Positions 10,199 to 23,151 of a stretch of DNA of 64,000 nucleotides are shown one piece after another. Positions within the stretch are counted from its first letter, which is position 1; the number at the start of each line of letters is the position of its first letter. The notes beneath the pieces were generated by a model that did no database searches, was not told the DNA's origin, and saw only the letters and a list, made by a program, of their open reading frames with translations. Source of the DNA: Cornus controversa (Eukaryota > Streptophyta > Magnoliopsida > Cornales > Cornaceae); NCBI GenBank assembly GCA_026545225.1, contig CM048848.1, positions 28,932,806 to 28,996,805 on the forward strand, written 5' to 3'. The translations under genes were made by a program, and so were the position numbers.

Positions 10199-13120
10199 CT
10201 AGGGTATTGCCCGTGCCTACGACACTATAAAAAAAAATTTATTGGACTGAAATAAAAGTTGATTTCATATATTAATAAATCTCATCTACGTCGCCCAAAA
10301 TTATTGGCGTGCAATCATGGCTAGGAATGGCAATTTTCCCTGTCCCACTGGGTAGCCGCACCGAACCGTCCTGTTTAAAACTCGTTTACGAAACTATTTA
10401 AGAAAATTGGACATTAATGAGGTTAATTAAGAGGGAAATAACTTGCCAGGGTTCAGGGTGAGGTAAGGCTCTACCCGACGAATACCCGCCCTGTCCCATT
10501 TAGATATAGAACTTATATATATAATATATAAAGTAAACCAGGCCTAAAGCCAAAATTTTCAATCTTAATTCTCATTCAGTTGCTAGGGTTGAGACCAGAG
10601 ATTTGGAATGATAATACCCGCAACCCCACTCCATCGCACTGTCGTTTGTCATTGTCCACATAATACCGTCGCCTGCCACTGACCATCACTTTTCACCTGT
10701 CACTTCTCTTCCTCCATCTCTTTTCCTATCTTTCTCAGCATTTTTACTCTAGTCTTCTACTACTTGTTTTTCTTCTTCTTTAAATTCAGTTATGGATGAA
10801 TATATCTTTATTTTTCATTATAGATACGAAAATACTCGGAGACTCCACCTCTCACAGTCAATCAGTATCCTCTCTCTCTCTCAGTTTCTCTGTGTTTCTA
10901 TTTTCTTTTTTATCCTTAAACGGAGTTCGTTGATAGAAATTATTTATGTATGGCTGCACACTTTTTTTCCTCTTTTTACTTTAACTTTACTCATATGACT
11001 ATGAAATCTTTGTTTCCTGCCATCTTTATTTTTATCTTTACTCATATGGCCAGGCCAAGAAATCTTAGTATACTATAATATATAAGGGGTTTTTTTGAGT
11101 CTCTCGCCTTGATTTTCTATTTTTCTCTTTTCTTTATTTTATTTATCACATGCACTCTTCGGACCACTCTCATTTCTTCTCTTCTCTTTTACTTTCTTTT
11201 ATTTTATTCTTTTATTCTCTCTCTTCTTATTTTTTCTTTTCTTATTCTTTCTTTCACATTTCCTCACCGACAACTCCCTCTCTCCTTTTCTTTATTCTCT
11301 CTACTCCTAAGTTGTCTTGGCATATGTAATATATTCATCTGAATGATTTATAAATTAACATTATTATTATATATAAATGTGAAGGAACTGTTCATCTTCT
11401 CCAGTCACGGTTCACCCGAATCCACCACTCATTTACAAACCGACCAACTACCCATCTCCATCATCAACAACCACGGCCAACCACCTCCACTGCACCGGTA
11501 AACCCTAGTGAAGCCGAGACCTCACTGTAAACTTCATCCATCACCATTGATGCTGGAACTCCATTAGAAAACTAGTCTGTTGCGTCTCCATCAGGAATAA
11601 ACACAACCAAAAAACCAAAGAAATCGAAGAGGATTGCCGGTTTCTATGAAAGTCGAAGACCCACCACTATGAAGCCATCACTGTCGCACCACACCTTAAA
11701 CTACTGTTCATCGTCTCCTTTGGCCAACTCCATCATTGCAGACCCAATACCGGATTACCAAGCCATGCACTGCCAAGCTCAGCTTCATCATCTTCACCAT
11801 GGTCATCATTATAGCAAACCCACTGGCCAACCATGGAATCATAGCCACCATGAACACCAACCGACCCACCATCTTCTTCACTAATATATCTCCACCCGAA
11901 ACAACCCAAGTCTCCATAGACCCATGAAGCTGGTTTCCATGAAACCAAACAACACCAACAGTCCACCACTACCGGAGCTCAACAATCATGGCCACCATTC
12001 CAACTAGTGTCACCTTCCGTCTTCTCTATCCGAAGAAGACTAAACCAGAGCACGGCTCCACCTACACCCAGAAAGCCCATTTTTAGCCAATTCTGACCAC
12101 CAAAGAACCACCTCGCCGCTGCCGGAACCACGCAATCCCAACCACCAACCGAGCCACCATCTTCTCCACCAAGCTCCACCCGAAACAACCCAAGTCTCCA
12201 CTCTCATATCAGAACTGCCGACATCATCTCCATTGAAACTGGCCAAGGAAGACCCATAACTCAACCCAACCCAACTGCAACACCACTGTTAACCACCATG
12301 GGCTTCAACCCACAGACCCATGAAGCTGGCTATCCACTGAAACCAAACAACACCAACAGTCCACCAAATCGGAGCTCAGCTCCACCTGCACCAAGAAGGC
12401 CCATTGAAGAACCACCTCGCCGTTGCCAGAACCACACAATTCCGACTACCATGGAAGACAACACATTTCTTCCTTCGTTGTAGGAACCACAACCGAGAAG
12501 ACCCACAAGCTCCACCACTTGAAAGCCTCTATCATCACCACCAAGAAGACCTATCAACCTCCAGAAATGATATTGATATAGTATTTATATATATACTAAA
12601 AAAAAAGAAAAGAAAAGGAAAACAAAGCAGAAAATATACCTTCAGCTGAAGTCATGAACCACCGGTTCCATCACCATTTTCTGGCCGGAGCTATAAGCAT
12701 CGGTGACCACCTTCATACACCCGTTGCCATCAACACCACCATAACTGAACTCCTCTTCACCTTCTGGGTTTCTTACGCCATAGCAACAATATATATAAGG
12801 AGGGAGAAAAGAGGAGCTTAGAGGAGAAAGTTACAGAGAGAGAGAGAGAGGGGGGGGGGGGCATTTGGGAACGGAAGTTTGGGTTTAAAATGTGAAAGTG
12901 AATGTTATTTTAAGTGGGAGTGAGTTGGCGAGGGTTTAAATTTGAATTTTGGTGGGAGTGAATGGTGAGCGTTAGATTATAAATAGGAAGAGTAATTTTA
13001 GACCGTAGATAGACATAGATATTTTGAACCGTCGGATGAGTTTTTTAAACAATTTTGACCGTTAGATGATAAAAACATTTTGGGGAAAAATTCAAACACA
13101 AAGGTAAAATATTATATAGA
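10199..13120 (-). mobile_element. Helitron A (non-autonomous, 2.9 kb)
   Basis: Read on the minus strand it starts TCTATATAATATTTTACC (at 13120) and ends ACCCTAG (at 10199), preceded by a hairpin (GTGTC-GTA-GGCAC, one G-T pair). It is flanked by A at the 5' end and T at the 3' end, as Helitrons insert between A and T. The first about 250 bp and last about 50 bp match Helitrons B (29209) and C (49879). No Rep or helicase frame is visible. The centre (about 11400-12560) is rich in CCA/ACC-type codons with an internal repeat, possibly captured host sequence that I do not recognise. Confidence 0.75.
11860..12420. repeat. Internal tandem repetition in Helitron A
   Basis: Similar blocks recur: CCACCCGAAACAACCCAAG near 11893 and 12175, and ATGAAGCTGG followed by AACAACACCAACAGTCCACC near 11925 and 12320. 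The spacings (about 280 and 395 bp) differ, so this is an imperfect duplication, perhaps of captured sequence. Confidence 0.55.
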
Positions 13121-14669
13121 TATATATATATGTAAAAATTATATAATGGCCCTCTAAAGTTTTCAATTCTAAAATTATCACTTATTTTTTTCTCTTTTCT
13201 TTTTTACTGTTTAACTTCCTTAAAAATAAAAATAAATTTCCCTTCTTCAATCAAAATCTATTTTTTTTTTCCTTCAAAGTTTTCTCATTCTTTTTTTTTT
13301 CTTCTTCTTCAGTCTTACTTCTTAAAACTCTTCTTTTTTGGCATATGTATGATGTATATGGTAGGTAACTTACAAATGTATTCAATGAAAATATCACCGG
13401 TTAATATTTTGGTTGTTATATTTGTCATGCTAGTATATTATTTTACAATAATTTTTTCTCAGAATTTTAACAATTTATGGTTGTAACGTGAGTTGATTTT
13501 ATTTTATTTTATTTTAATTTTTATTTATTTATCAATTAGCCCCACCAATGTGAAATCCTGGCTCGGGCCCTCAACTCGTTTAGATGCAAAGTTACGCATC
13601 AGTATGTACGAATATCACACACACACATATATATGTGTGTGTATATATATATATATAAAATTTTCTCTTTTTGAAAGGCAAAATTAATTGTATAGATATG
13701 AACGGAAATATACAGGCCTAAGGGCGTTAGGCCAAGAGATACATTTCAAATCAAAAGCAAGAGCAACGCCCAATTGATCCGGCAACTTTTAACTCGGCAT
13801 GGGATAGCCCAGCCTCTCATTCAGTCAGGGGGACGCGCCGGCGGACGGAGAACACAAGCAGGAAGGTCCCAGTCGGAGTGTATGTATGACCAACTCACGG
13901 CTAATTTTTAATCTTTACAGAGTTTGCTTTCGATCTTCACAACTTCATGCCATCCTCACAGCCATATGAGATGGCGGCTAGCTAATTATTCTCGTATGGC
14001 ATCAATGGGACTCGCAATTCCGCCATTGATGCCATATGAGAGAGAGAGGATGATTTCAGATTAGGGAATATGAGAGAGAGCAATTCGTAGCGTTAGAGTG
14101 TGATTCACATTCTGCACCAACTATGGTTCTCTGCCAAAGGGAAGAATGCACTGTTTAGTTTGGCGGCTAGGGTTTGGTTTGCAGGAGCCGAGTTCTAAAT
14201 TGTTCACAAACAGTTCGATTCATTTACAGTCCTGCGTATAAGCATCTCCATCTGTTACATAGTTATCTCAAATATCAAGATTAGCCAAGTTCCTTGGCAA
14301 TCAAATATAAATATGACTTCTTTTTTCTTCCCCTCAAATGGTCATGGCCTCAAGTCAAAACAATTCAGGGAATGAGAGTAGTTTGTGTGTGTGTATATAT
14401 ATATATACACACACACACAAAGATACAAGGGCCATATCCTAGGAAAGAAATCCCAAGGGCAACAAGTGAAGCAGAAAATACATTTTGCTGGGTATGCAAT
14501 TCAACTCTCAAACAAAACGCTACTGAACAAAAAAAGGTGAATGCTTTTCCTTCTCATTTTTCCTTTCCAGTGAAAGCATATTTTGTTAACAAACATTATA
14601 TATACACACACTTAGTTTTACCTTTTTTCCCCTTTAAAATACTTGGACCACATTGTCTCATAATTGTAG
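13121..14669. other. Intergenic stretch without a supported gene
   Basis: AT-rich with T tracts (13250-13320), an alternating CA/TA run at 13618-13656 and a perfect palindrome at 14382-14421. A short frame from ATG at about 14000 might be a first-exon remnant of the rhodanese-like gene that follows, but I see no match strong enough to call it. Confidence 0.5.
14382..14421. repeat. Perfect 40-bp TG/TA/CA palindrome
   Basis: The left half is TTTG(TG)n(TA)n and the right half is its exact reverse complement, so the whole 40 bp is self-complementary and prone to cruciform or hairpin formation. Confidence 0.9.
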
Positions 14670-16749
14670 CTCTTGTTTGAAGGCATGGGTTGAAGGCTCA
14701 ACCTGGATCGCGATCTTTGATGTTGATCATATATTTGATGCTGGAATTCTCTCCAGAAAGGTCACAAATTTCATGGGTATCATACTATTCTCTCTTTTTT
14801 TTTTTGTAATTGGTATTAGGACACTTTGTCTTATACTTCAATTTAATTAAGGAGTTTCCTAAAAATTAAATTAATAGTCAGTCAAAAATATTAGTATGGG
14901 TTTTTATTAGAAACAAGAGAGCACATTTGCCATTGTTTAGATTGTGTTACATAGATCATCCAATTCTTCTGAGAGCACACAATATGGGTATATGGGATAT
15001 ATGTCTGACACACGAGCCCACGTCCTGATTCTCTATGTGTGATAATCAATGAAGAAGAAAAAACTCAAATTTGATAGGAGAGAAGAGTTTTCTACTTTTG
15101 AAATAGATAAATCCCCTTTTTTCATCACATCCCATTTCATCCAAAATTTAACCAGTTATATACTTGAAAAAACAATAAATTCATATATTACACTATTATA
15201 TAAGATATAATCTATTTAAATGTGCAAGTGTCAATGTAGGCTCACATAATTTTTGGACACATTTCAAGCCAAGTTCCAGTATCCTATGATTTGGGAATTA
15301 GAAAGATTGGATACTTAGACACACAATGGTGCCTGATAAATCTACTCAAGTCTACAGAACATAGCAAACAATTGACAACATGATATGTTACTTGTTAGTA
15401 TTTATTTTCAAAGAATAAAAGAATTCAGTTTTACTATTACTGTTGGAGGTTGTCAGGTTGTTTAATTAAAACTTCTGTTTCCTATTATATGTGCTTTTGA
15501 TATTGTAGATTTCTTGCTCATTTCTTTCCTTTATTCAACGGAAAATTCCTACTAAAGGTTGAGGTGAAATTCCCAAAAGATACAAACCTTGTTGTTGCAT
15601 GCCAGAAGGGATTAAGGTGATGTTATCCTTTGAACTGATGGACGTTCAACTACTGGGTCATCAAGTGAAGTAGTCACTGTAGTTGCTTTCGATGTGTTTG
15701 GAATGAGAGTAGTGTGTTTTATTTACAACGTCTTGTGATTTTGAGCAATTATGTTGCTCACCTTTTTTTTTTTTTTTAGATTTATGTTCCGTTCATATTT
15801 TTGCAAAGAATTACATTTTATCTTGTGAGTCCTCTGTTCTAGAATATGAAATCGTGGTTTCAAATGATATGGGGAATTAATGGAAGTTTGGAGCCGTTTA
15901 TTATCCATGCAATTCCCAAATCACCTAAATATTTGGCTAATAAAGCTTTACATGATGGTCATGAAACTTTTTTCTCTTAATCTAAATATACTAATATTGC
16001 ACTATTGGACACTAATATTTTCTTCAGTGTCACAATGATTTCAGATGAAATTTGCCATCCATTTAAACTATTAACTTAGTCTTACTTCAATCTTTGAGTT
16101 GGTGAAAGAAAATAAAGGAAGAAATATATACTTCCTAGGCAAATATGATTGGAATAAACAATGGATTTGTGCACAATGTTAGTTGTTACTTACATTTAGT
16201 GTTTTTAATAGGTAAGTCAAAATTATAAATTCATTCATCTAGGTTTCAGGGCTTTAGGGATGCAAGATTTTGGATCTTAGTTTGGACCATGGCAGTAAAT
16301 TTTGGATCTTAGTTTGGACCATGGCAGTTCCCTGGTGAGGCTTTGAAAGTGTTTCTTCATACTTCCACAAACCGAAACCTTACAAGCTGTCCTGCGACAT
16401 GCATTTTTTGATCAGAAATGGAACTTTATTTAGAATCTGGCTGGGCCCTGTCATAATCTACGTTGGGGTGCCATCTGCATCGAGTAAAGAAAATGTTAGT
16501 GACAGTAGTTCAACATAAAAATAGAAAGAAATGAACTTGAAATCATTTATGAAGGGGTACAAAGTGTTTATGGAGAGATGTTTGATGTTCCCTTTTCTTT
16601 TTTATCCTATTTTCCTGGTCTTTAATGTTTCTTCATACTAAAGTATTTGTTGAAAATGTGGCCCTATTTCATTTGGAGCAGGATCTTGAAAGGGAAGGTC
16701 CTCAACCTTTTAAGTTTGTTGGGATTGGTGGGGTTTCAGAGTTTCTTGG
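14670..16749 (+). pseudogene. Rhodanese-domain protein gene relic (STR11-like), three exon remnants
   Basis: Three exon-like blocks with splice borders remain: 14670-14776 (ag before, gt after; encodes AWVEGSTWIAIFDVDHIFDAG and on to KVTNF), 15509-15616 (encodes KVEVKFPKDTNLVVACQKGLR, which holds the rhodanese active-site loop with its Cys) and 16682-16749 (encodes DLEREGPQPFKFVGIGG, then VSEFLG). These resemble plant chloroplast rhodanese-like protein 11. The exon expected between the second and third (SLAACEQLYN type) and the C-terminal exons are not visible. The first and second blocks do not join in frame with the borders seen. Introns are present, so this is a decayed genomic copy, not a retrocopy. 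Confidence 0.6.
16268..16331 (+). repeat. Short tandem duplication
   Basis: TTTTGGATCTTAGTTTGG followed by ACCATGGCAG occurs twice in a row (32-bp unit) within the last intron of the rhodanese relic. Confidence 0.8.
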
Positions 16750-17860
16750 GTAACCAAATCCTATTTTTTCCTTTTAGTCATGTTTCCATGAATAAATGAT
16801 GGTTATTTTCTTTTTTATTTTCTCACAATGTGAAATCATGCATTTCCTTTTGTTAATGTAGTCATGATCAACTCATATACTTGCTTCAAATGCACTCATG
16901 ATCGTGTATATACTGTGTACATACAAGGAATTGGACCCAAAACATAGATACTCTCACTTATGACTTATTATTAAGCCAAAATATGTTGTCGGATGGTAGC
17001 GTAGTGGTTTACTTGAGTTTTCTAAATGGTCGTGAAAGGCATGCCAAATGGTCTATAGAATGTTTGCAGAAAGGATGTGGGATAACATAACTACTAGACC
17101 AAGACTGAATTTTGCGATAATAGGACATACCTCCTTGCTAGTACATATATAATATCTTGATATAATATTTAAGAATAGTAGTTATTGTCCCTGAATTACA
17201 ATCTAACCTTTTATCCTTTTCCAAAACATTGTTAACTTGCAATAAGAACTTATATGCTTGGACCTTAATCTTTTTATGCTTCTATAAGGGGGCCATATCC
17301 TTGTCTTATCTATTATGTCGGATTTCGATACTTCTCGGATACTTGCAGATAAGTGTCCGATACTTTTTAAAAATATTCATTTCTTTTTTTTTTCTTTCAA
17401 ATTAGTATTCAATATTTCTTAAATACTTTGGCAACTTATCCGATATTTTTCAAATACTTTGAGAAATATGTTTGACTAGTGTTTAACTTTTCTTAGTATA
17501 ATAACATAGTATAATTGTTGAGAAAAGAATAACAAGGGTTTTAAATGCTTAGTTCACAAACATAGTTACCTTTACCATTAATCCCTTTGGTTTGTCTGCA
17601 TCTCCCCCTTCTTCTAGATCAACATTCTAGGTCCCTCATCATATGTATGATATCTCTCATTTACTATATTTTATTACCGTTCTATAAAAGGACCCTTACA
17701 GTATCATAACTCACTTAGTTCAAAGTTTATAACCATTCAATATGACTCTTATCTTGTTTGTAATGATTTTTTTTTAAATTCTTTTTATAAGGTAATGTTA
17801 TTAACAATAATATACATGACATGATAAACAATTATTACTTTAGCTTTATGTATAGATACA
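16750..17860. other. Intergenic stretch, no gene seen
   Basis: AT-rich sequence with stops in all frames. No C-terminal rhodanese exon is visible here or after the solo LTR. Confidence 0.5.
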
Positions 17861-17900
17861 TAAAAAGGGCTAGTCCAATGCACTAGGCTCCCGCCATTGC

Positions 17901-20900
17901 TGAAATACCCCCCATAAAATTTTGCGCATGAGGTGGCCAGTCTCATACACAAAACCTGAGGAATATTAACCACTGATAGCAACAAGCATAGATGCAAAAG
18001 AAAGAAATAGAATAATTGCTAAAAGCTGAACAGAAATCCCATTGAACTGAAATAATTGATAAATAAATAAATATATTCTGGTAATACAATTTGGAAGTCC
18101 CGTAACCCAAGGACCCCTTCACCAGAAAGAACAAAAGTTTTTAAATTCTAAAATTAATACCAACAATCAAAGTCTCAAAAGTTCATAGTATGACTCTTGA
18201 TGAAGACAAGTTCCTACCCTGTAACTGATGAGATGAGACGTCTGCTACAACCAAACCCTAAAACTCTATCCTCGCGGTGGAACCTGTCTGAAACCTGAAA
18301 TATCAACACAGTGGGTTAAACCCACGAGCAAGTTCTATCTACTACATCCCAATCAGAGAACCAATATACATACCCTCAGTATAAGGGACACAAAATAAGT
18401 CTATAGATTTAACCTACAAGTTATTCTTTTATCCAGTTTCGTGTTTCCAAAACAACAGGTCAATATTTATAATATTCCACCCAAACCCTTATTATGCAAA
18501 CGTGAACACATTCCTTACGTTCAGCAGAAATAAACATAATATAAAATAATATCAAGTTTAAGCAATCCTAACATGCCATCATTTAATCTTTTGATACCTT
18601 AATACGTATAGATATATACATACTAGTCATTTCTTATTTAGCTCATGTTTTCAGAAGTAAAATCATCTTATACATTATTCCAACACACCCTTATCATCCA
18701 ACAATGAACATATTCTTTAAGTTCGAAATAAAGAAAACATGTGCATACACATATAGATACCTTATTAGATATGGGCGATCCTGACACGCCAAATAAATTG
18801 TATAGATACCTTATTAGGTATGGGCGATCCTAACACGCCAAATAAAATGTATAGATACCTTATTAGGTATGGGCGATCCTGACACGCCGGGCAATCCTGA
18901 CATGCCAAATAAAATGCATAGATACCTTATTAGGTATGGGCGATCCTGACACGCCGGGCAATCCTTACATGCCAAATAAAATACATAGATACCTTATTAG
19001 GTATGGGCGATCCTGACACGCCGGGCAATCCTTACATGCCAAAATAAGATGCATAGATACATTCCAATATGCAATATAAAATAACAAGGTGCATTATGAT
19101 TTAAATTTGCACAACCGTTATTTCAAATCATCCAACATGAAATTATCATCATAAGACAAATCGTTCACAATTAGACTATAATCAAGTATTTGATGGGCAT
19201 TTATATCCTTAAAGGAAAATATATTCAAATAAATCAAATAACCCAAGCATCCATTATAGAAGCAATTTCCCAACTCAACCTCCAATGCACTCAATTCTAC
19301 GAGGGAGTTTAAACCTAACTTTCATCTAGGTTTCTGGGCCTATTCCACTTCTCAGAATCCTATTAAATCATTCTGGAATTTTCTAGAAATTTTGAAATAT
19401 TTTCAACAAATAAAAGAAGGTGAAAACCCAACTTTTAGACACTTTAAAAATTCATTGAACACTAATGGAAGCTCATTTCGAGATGAAAATTTAAAACTAA
19501 GTTTATTTAACCTCCAGAAAGTTACAGCAAAAATTTGGGAATTTTTGGAATTATAAAAATATTTTCTAAAATTATAGAAAGTGAAAAGCCCCACTTTTGG
19601 ACACTTTAAAAATAAATTGAACAACAAGCGAAGATCATTTTGAGTTGAAACTTTAAACCCAAGTGTATTTAGCCTCCAGAAAGTTTCAGTAAAAATTTGG
19701 GAATTTTTGGAACTTCATAAGTATTTTCTAAAATTAAAGAAGGTGAAAAATCCAGTTTTTAGACATTTTAAAAATTAATTTAAAGACAATGGTAAATTAT
19801 TTTGACATGAAATTTAAACCCCAAGCTCCTCAAGCTCCCAGGAGGTTGACATAAAAATTTGGGAATTTTTAGAATTCTAAAAGTATTTTTAAAAAATAAT
19901 TTTCCTAATTTTCAAGTTTTTCCAAAAATTTTAAAAATTCAAAACAAATAATAAAATAATTCGGAATGGGCCCATATCGGACCCATAGGTGGGCCCCCGA
20001 GAGTGGGCCCCAAAAATACTTTTCCGGCCACCGGCGCCGCCCCCACGCGCCGGCGGCCGGGTGGCCCCCTCTTCTTTTTTTTTTTTTTTTTTTCTTTTTC
20101 TTTTCTTCTTCTTCCCCACCTGAAGCTTCACGCTCCCAACAATGGAGGAAAACTTCCCGATCACTTCCGGGCACCGAATCGCGTATATAAATATACCATT
20201 GAACTCGTATCGATCTAAGCTACGCATTGGTACCAAAATTATCACCTCTTGCGGCCTAAATTAAAAACGCCCAATTTCAAGTTTCAAAAATCTAAAATTT
20301 CAAACTCAATTTTCCGTCAATCTACCCAACGGTTCACAACCAAACTTTCAAGGATTGTTCTAGAAAGTAAGATCTACCTTTTAATCGGAACAAAAACGTT
20401 CAAAAATGATGAATACAGTAAACCCAATTTCATGTATATATATATATACATACACGCCTATACAGTCATATATACATGTATATATATATGCAAAAATACC
20501 CTAAAACAGTACCAAAACTCCAAAATCTTCATGTTTAATTCATAGAAATTCTTAACATAAAAAATCATTTAATTTCATAATTAATTGCATACAATTTCTA
20601 GCAACATGTCTATACAATTAATATATATATTACATATATATTTCAGCAACATGAATATACAAAAATATATATGTATACAGATTCAAAGGGGAAGAGAAGA
20701 GTTCGAACTTGCCTCTTTGACGAATCAACTTGTTCACCCGATCGTCACTCCCTTCTCTCTTTCGTTTACTCCCTCAGTTCAGTGCGTAAAGCAACGGCAA
20801 AAACCCTAATTTCTTCTTTTTCCTTTTTGTCGTAATTATTATTCTATTATTGATTTTTCTAAAACTAAATAAAATCCAAATAATAATAATACAAGCAATA

Positions 20901-21325
20901 ATAATATAATTATAACCTTGGCCCAACATTTTAAACATAATCTTAGCCCAATCATACCAGCCCAAATTCCTCCCTAGCCCAAACCAAAGCATTTAAAAGA
21001 TTTAAATAAAACAACACATAATAAATAACAATTCACATAAAATGATAAAAAAATAAATAAATAAATAAACAAAGAAGTTTACATGAAATGATTGGAATCT
21101 ATAAAATATAACAATCCACATAAAATGATAACATTCAAACTTATCAATTCACATGAAATGATAAAATGCATATAAAGAAAATCAACTCACATAAAACGAT
21201 AAAATATAGAGACAATGCATTTCACATGAATTAATAATAATAAAAATAAAATAATAATAATAATAATATAAAGCAATTTCAAATTTCCTTAAAATAATTG
21301 ACATCCAAATTTCCGGGGTATTACA
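17901..21325 (-). repeat. Second solo LTR of the Tekay family
   Basis: The plus strand begins TGAAATACCCCC and ends CGGGGTATTACA. The target-site duplication ATTGC is at 17896-17900 and 21326-21330. Length 3425 bp, longer than the 6796 copy partly because its minisatellite has about five units (18755-19055). A GC-rich patch with a long T/C tract is at about 20010-20120. Open frames inside come from low-complexity sequence. Confidence 0.93.
18755..19055 (-). repeat. LTR minisatellite, about five units
   Basis: Regular units of about 60-65 bp with TTATTAGGTATGGGCGATCC and CACGCCGGGCAATCC. The highest copy number of the three LTRs in the window. The regular spacing could be mistaken for a CRISPR array, but units are contiguous and degenerate. 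Confidence 0.85.
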
Positions 21326-21392
21326 ATTGCAGGGTCTAGGAAGGGTCAGATGTACGTTGCCTTGCCTCTACATGGAGAGACTGTTTTCGGTT

Positions 21393-22160
21393 ATGCATAT
21401 CTACACATAAATTTTAATCTTTTTATATATCTACATAGATACAATATATATACATTTACATTGTTGTGTCTTTGTCATATTTATATCCTAATTTTTAGTT
21501 TTTCGTATTCATCTCCAAGCTTCATAGCTATTTGTATATACATTTTTCTCATTCTGCATGTAGCCTCATGTACTTTGAATCTGTCAAGATAATTTAGTAT
21601 ATATGACAATGAAATCTAAATTAAATTTTATCAATGCACTAATTGCCATGACCTAGTTATTAGTTTGCCGACAAACAAAGAGTTGCAGCTGCCACAAAGA
21701 GTTGGGGTTACCGATTAGTTTTCTCTGCTCATTTGGTAATAATTCGCCCATCCATTAAAGAAAGAAACAATGCTTTTTAATCTTAAGTTTGGTTGTTTCC
21801 TTTAGAATAACCTCCAATCTAATTGCTTATGTCACATGTTGGAGTATTTCTTAGAGTTTATGCGGTGTTCGTTAGGGCTTAGCAATTGGGCAGTTATCTT
21901 AAGGATATAAGGTCTCACTGAATGGCAATGGCTAAACTCTAAAGGTATTTGTGACCAAAAAACATTAAGAGAGACATTTCAGTTTCGGATCTCCTTACTG
22001 AACCAGAGACCAAAAAGTTGCCAAGCATAAAGGACCCTTCTCTTTTTGTAATCTTTTAATCGATGGAATCATATTTTGTGCATGATTCTGCCATGCGTGG
22101 TTATGGATGTTGTCATGCTCTAATTGTCTCATGGATTTTTTATAAGCCAATAGTGGTTTT
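21393..22160. other. Intergenic stretch, no gene seen
   Basis: AT-rich plant DNA with only short frames. No domain recognised. Confidence 0.5.
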
Positions 22161-22624
22161 TAGGAAGCACAGACACGCCTAAAAGGTCAAAGAATCTGTG
22201 TCGGATACCGACACGCGTTGGACACGGCCTGACAAGCCAAAATATGTGTCTGGATTTTTTTATTTTTTTATAGTTTTTGGACACACCGCAGACATGGCAT
22301 AGACACGCCATGGTAACGTGTCCGACACGCGTGTCGTTTCGTTAGGGGGTTTTAATAAAGTTTTAAAAAGAAATATAGATTAAAGTGTAAGTATGATAAC
22401 TTCTTTGAAATTTTTTAATAAAATATGGTGGTCATAACATATAATATTTTAAGTTTTTTTTTTTGTTTAAAAACCAACTATTATTATTGCTGTAGAGTAG
22501 ATTCATTTGTGTAGTTCTTTAAACGATAAACTAATTATTTTTATAACTCATTAATTATTATGATTTATGAATTTTTCATTATTAGGTTGATGAAAAATAA
22601 TTTTACTCTTAAAATATAGGATCA

Positions 22625-22959
22625 TGCTGGGAATTAATCCCCTCGATTTGGCACAGTGGAAGTAAATAAAAAACAAACACACACAAGCAAGACGAGATTT
22701 ATGTGGTTCAACAAATTGTGTAATCCATGGGTGAAGAATGACTGTATTTATTAAAATATAAAGATTACACGTTCTTTCTTTCTCTCTCACACAAATTCAA
22801 CTTAACTCTCTTACAATTCTTTCTCTTTTCACACTTTTCTTTTCTACCTTCTTTTTTCAACTTCACTTCTATTTATAGTCTTCAAAGCATATTCCTTGTT
22901 AGATAAGGACTACAATAGAAACCTAATTACAATAGGAATTTGAGACACAATTCCTAACA
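22625..22959 (-). repeat. 3' LTR of the Tork-like copia
   Basis: Plus strand begins TGCTGGGAATTAAT and ends AATTCCTAACA. It matches 24929-25321 with some indels; the two LTRs differ visibly, so the insertion is not recent. Confidence 0.85.
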
Positions 22960-23151
22960 ATCTCTACCTTGGCTCAAATTTAATCTTCACGCGTTTCTCT
23001 AAAGCTCCACCTTGATTGAAGAAATCCCTCCACCTCAAACCTAACATCTTCTTACTTCTTGTCGTTCTTTGTTGTTTCATCACACTAATTTATTGTGAGC
23101 AAACTCCAAGTTTAAACAGTCAAACTTGGAATCTACTCTCACATAACCGAA

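Larger units (their letters stand above)
17866..21392 (+). mobile_element. SINE-like repeat split by a solo LTR
   Basis: The left part (17866-17900) has CTAGTCCAATGCACTAGGCT and CCCGCCATTGC. The right part (21331-21392) has AGGGTCTAGGAAGGGTC, GATGTACG and GAGAGACTGTTTTC. Joined through one copy of ATTGC they form the body of a widespread plant SINE-type repeat with CCCGC, GGGTC, GTACGCAGCC and AGGCTGTTT landmarks (Au-like). The LTR at 17901-21325 is a later insertion. Tail and exact ends were not determined. Confidence 0.55.

Noticed and set aside
18755..19055. CRISPR-like regular repeats
   Set aside because: Units are contiguous, degenerate and part of a plant retrotransposon LTR; no unique spacers of constant length.
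19905..20245. Lys- and Glu-rich or Phe-rich frames
   Set aside because: They come from a poly(T/C) tract within the solo LTR.
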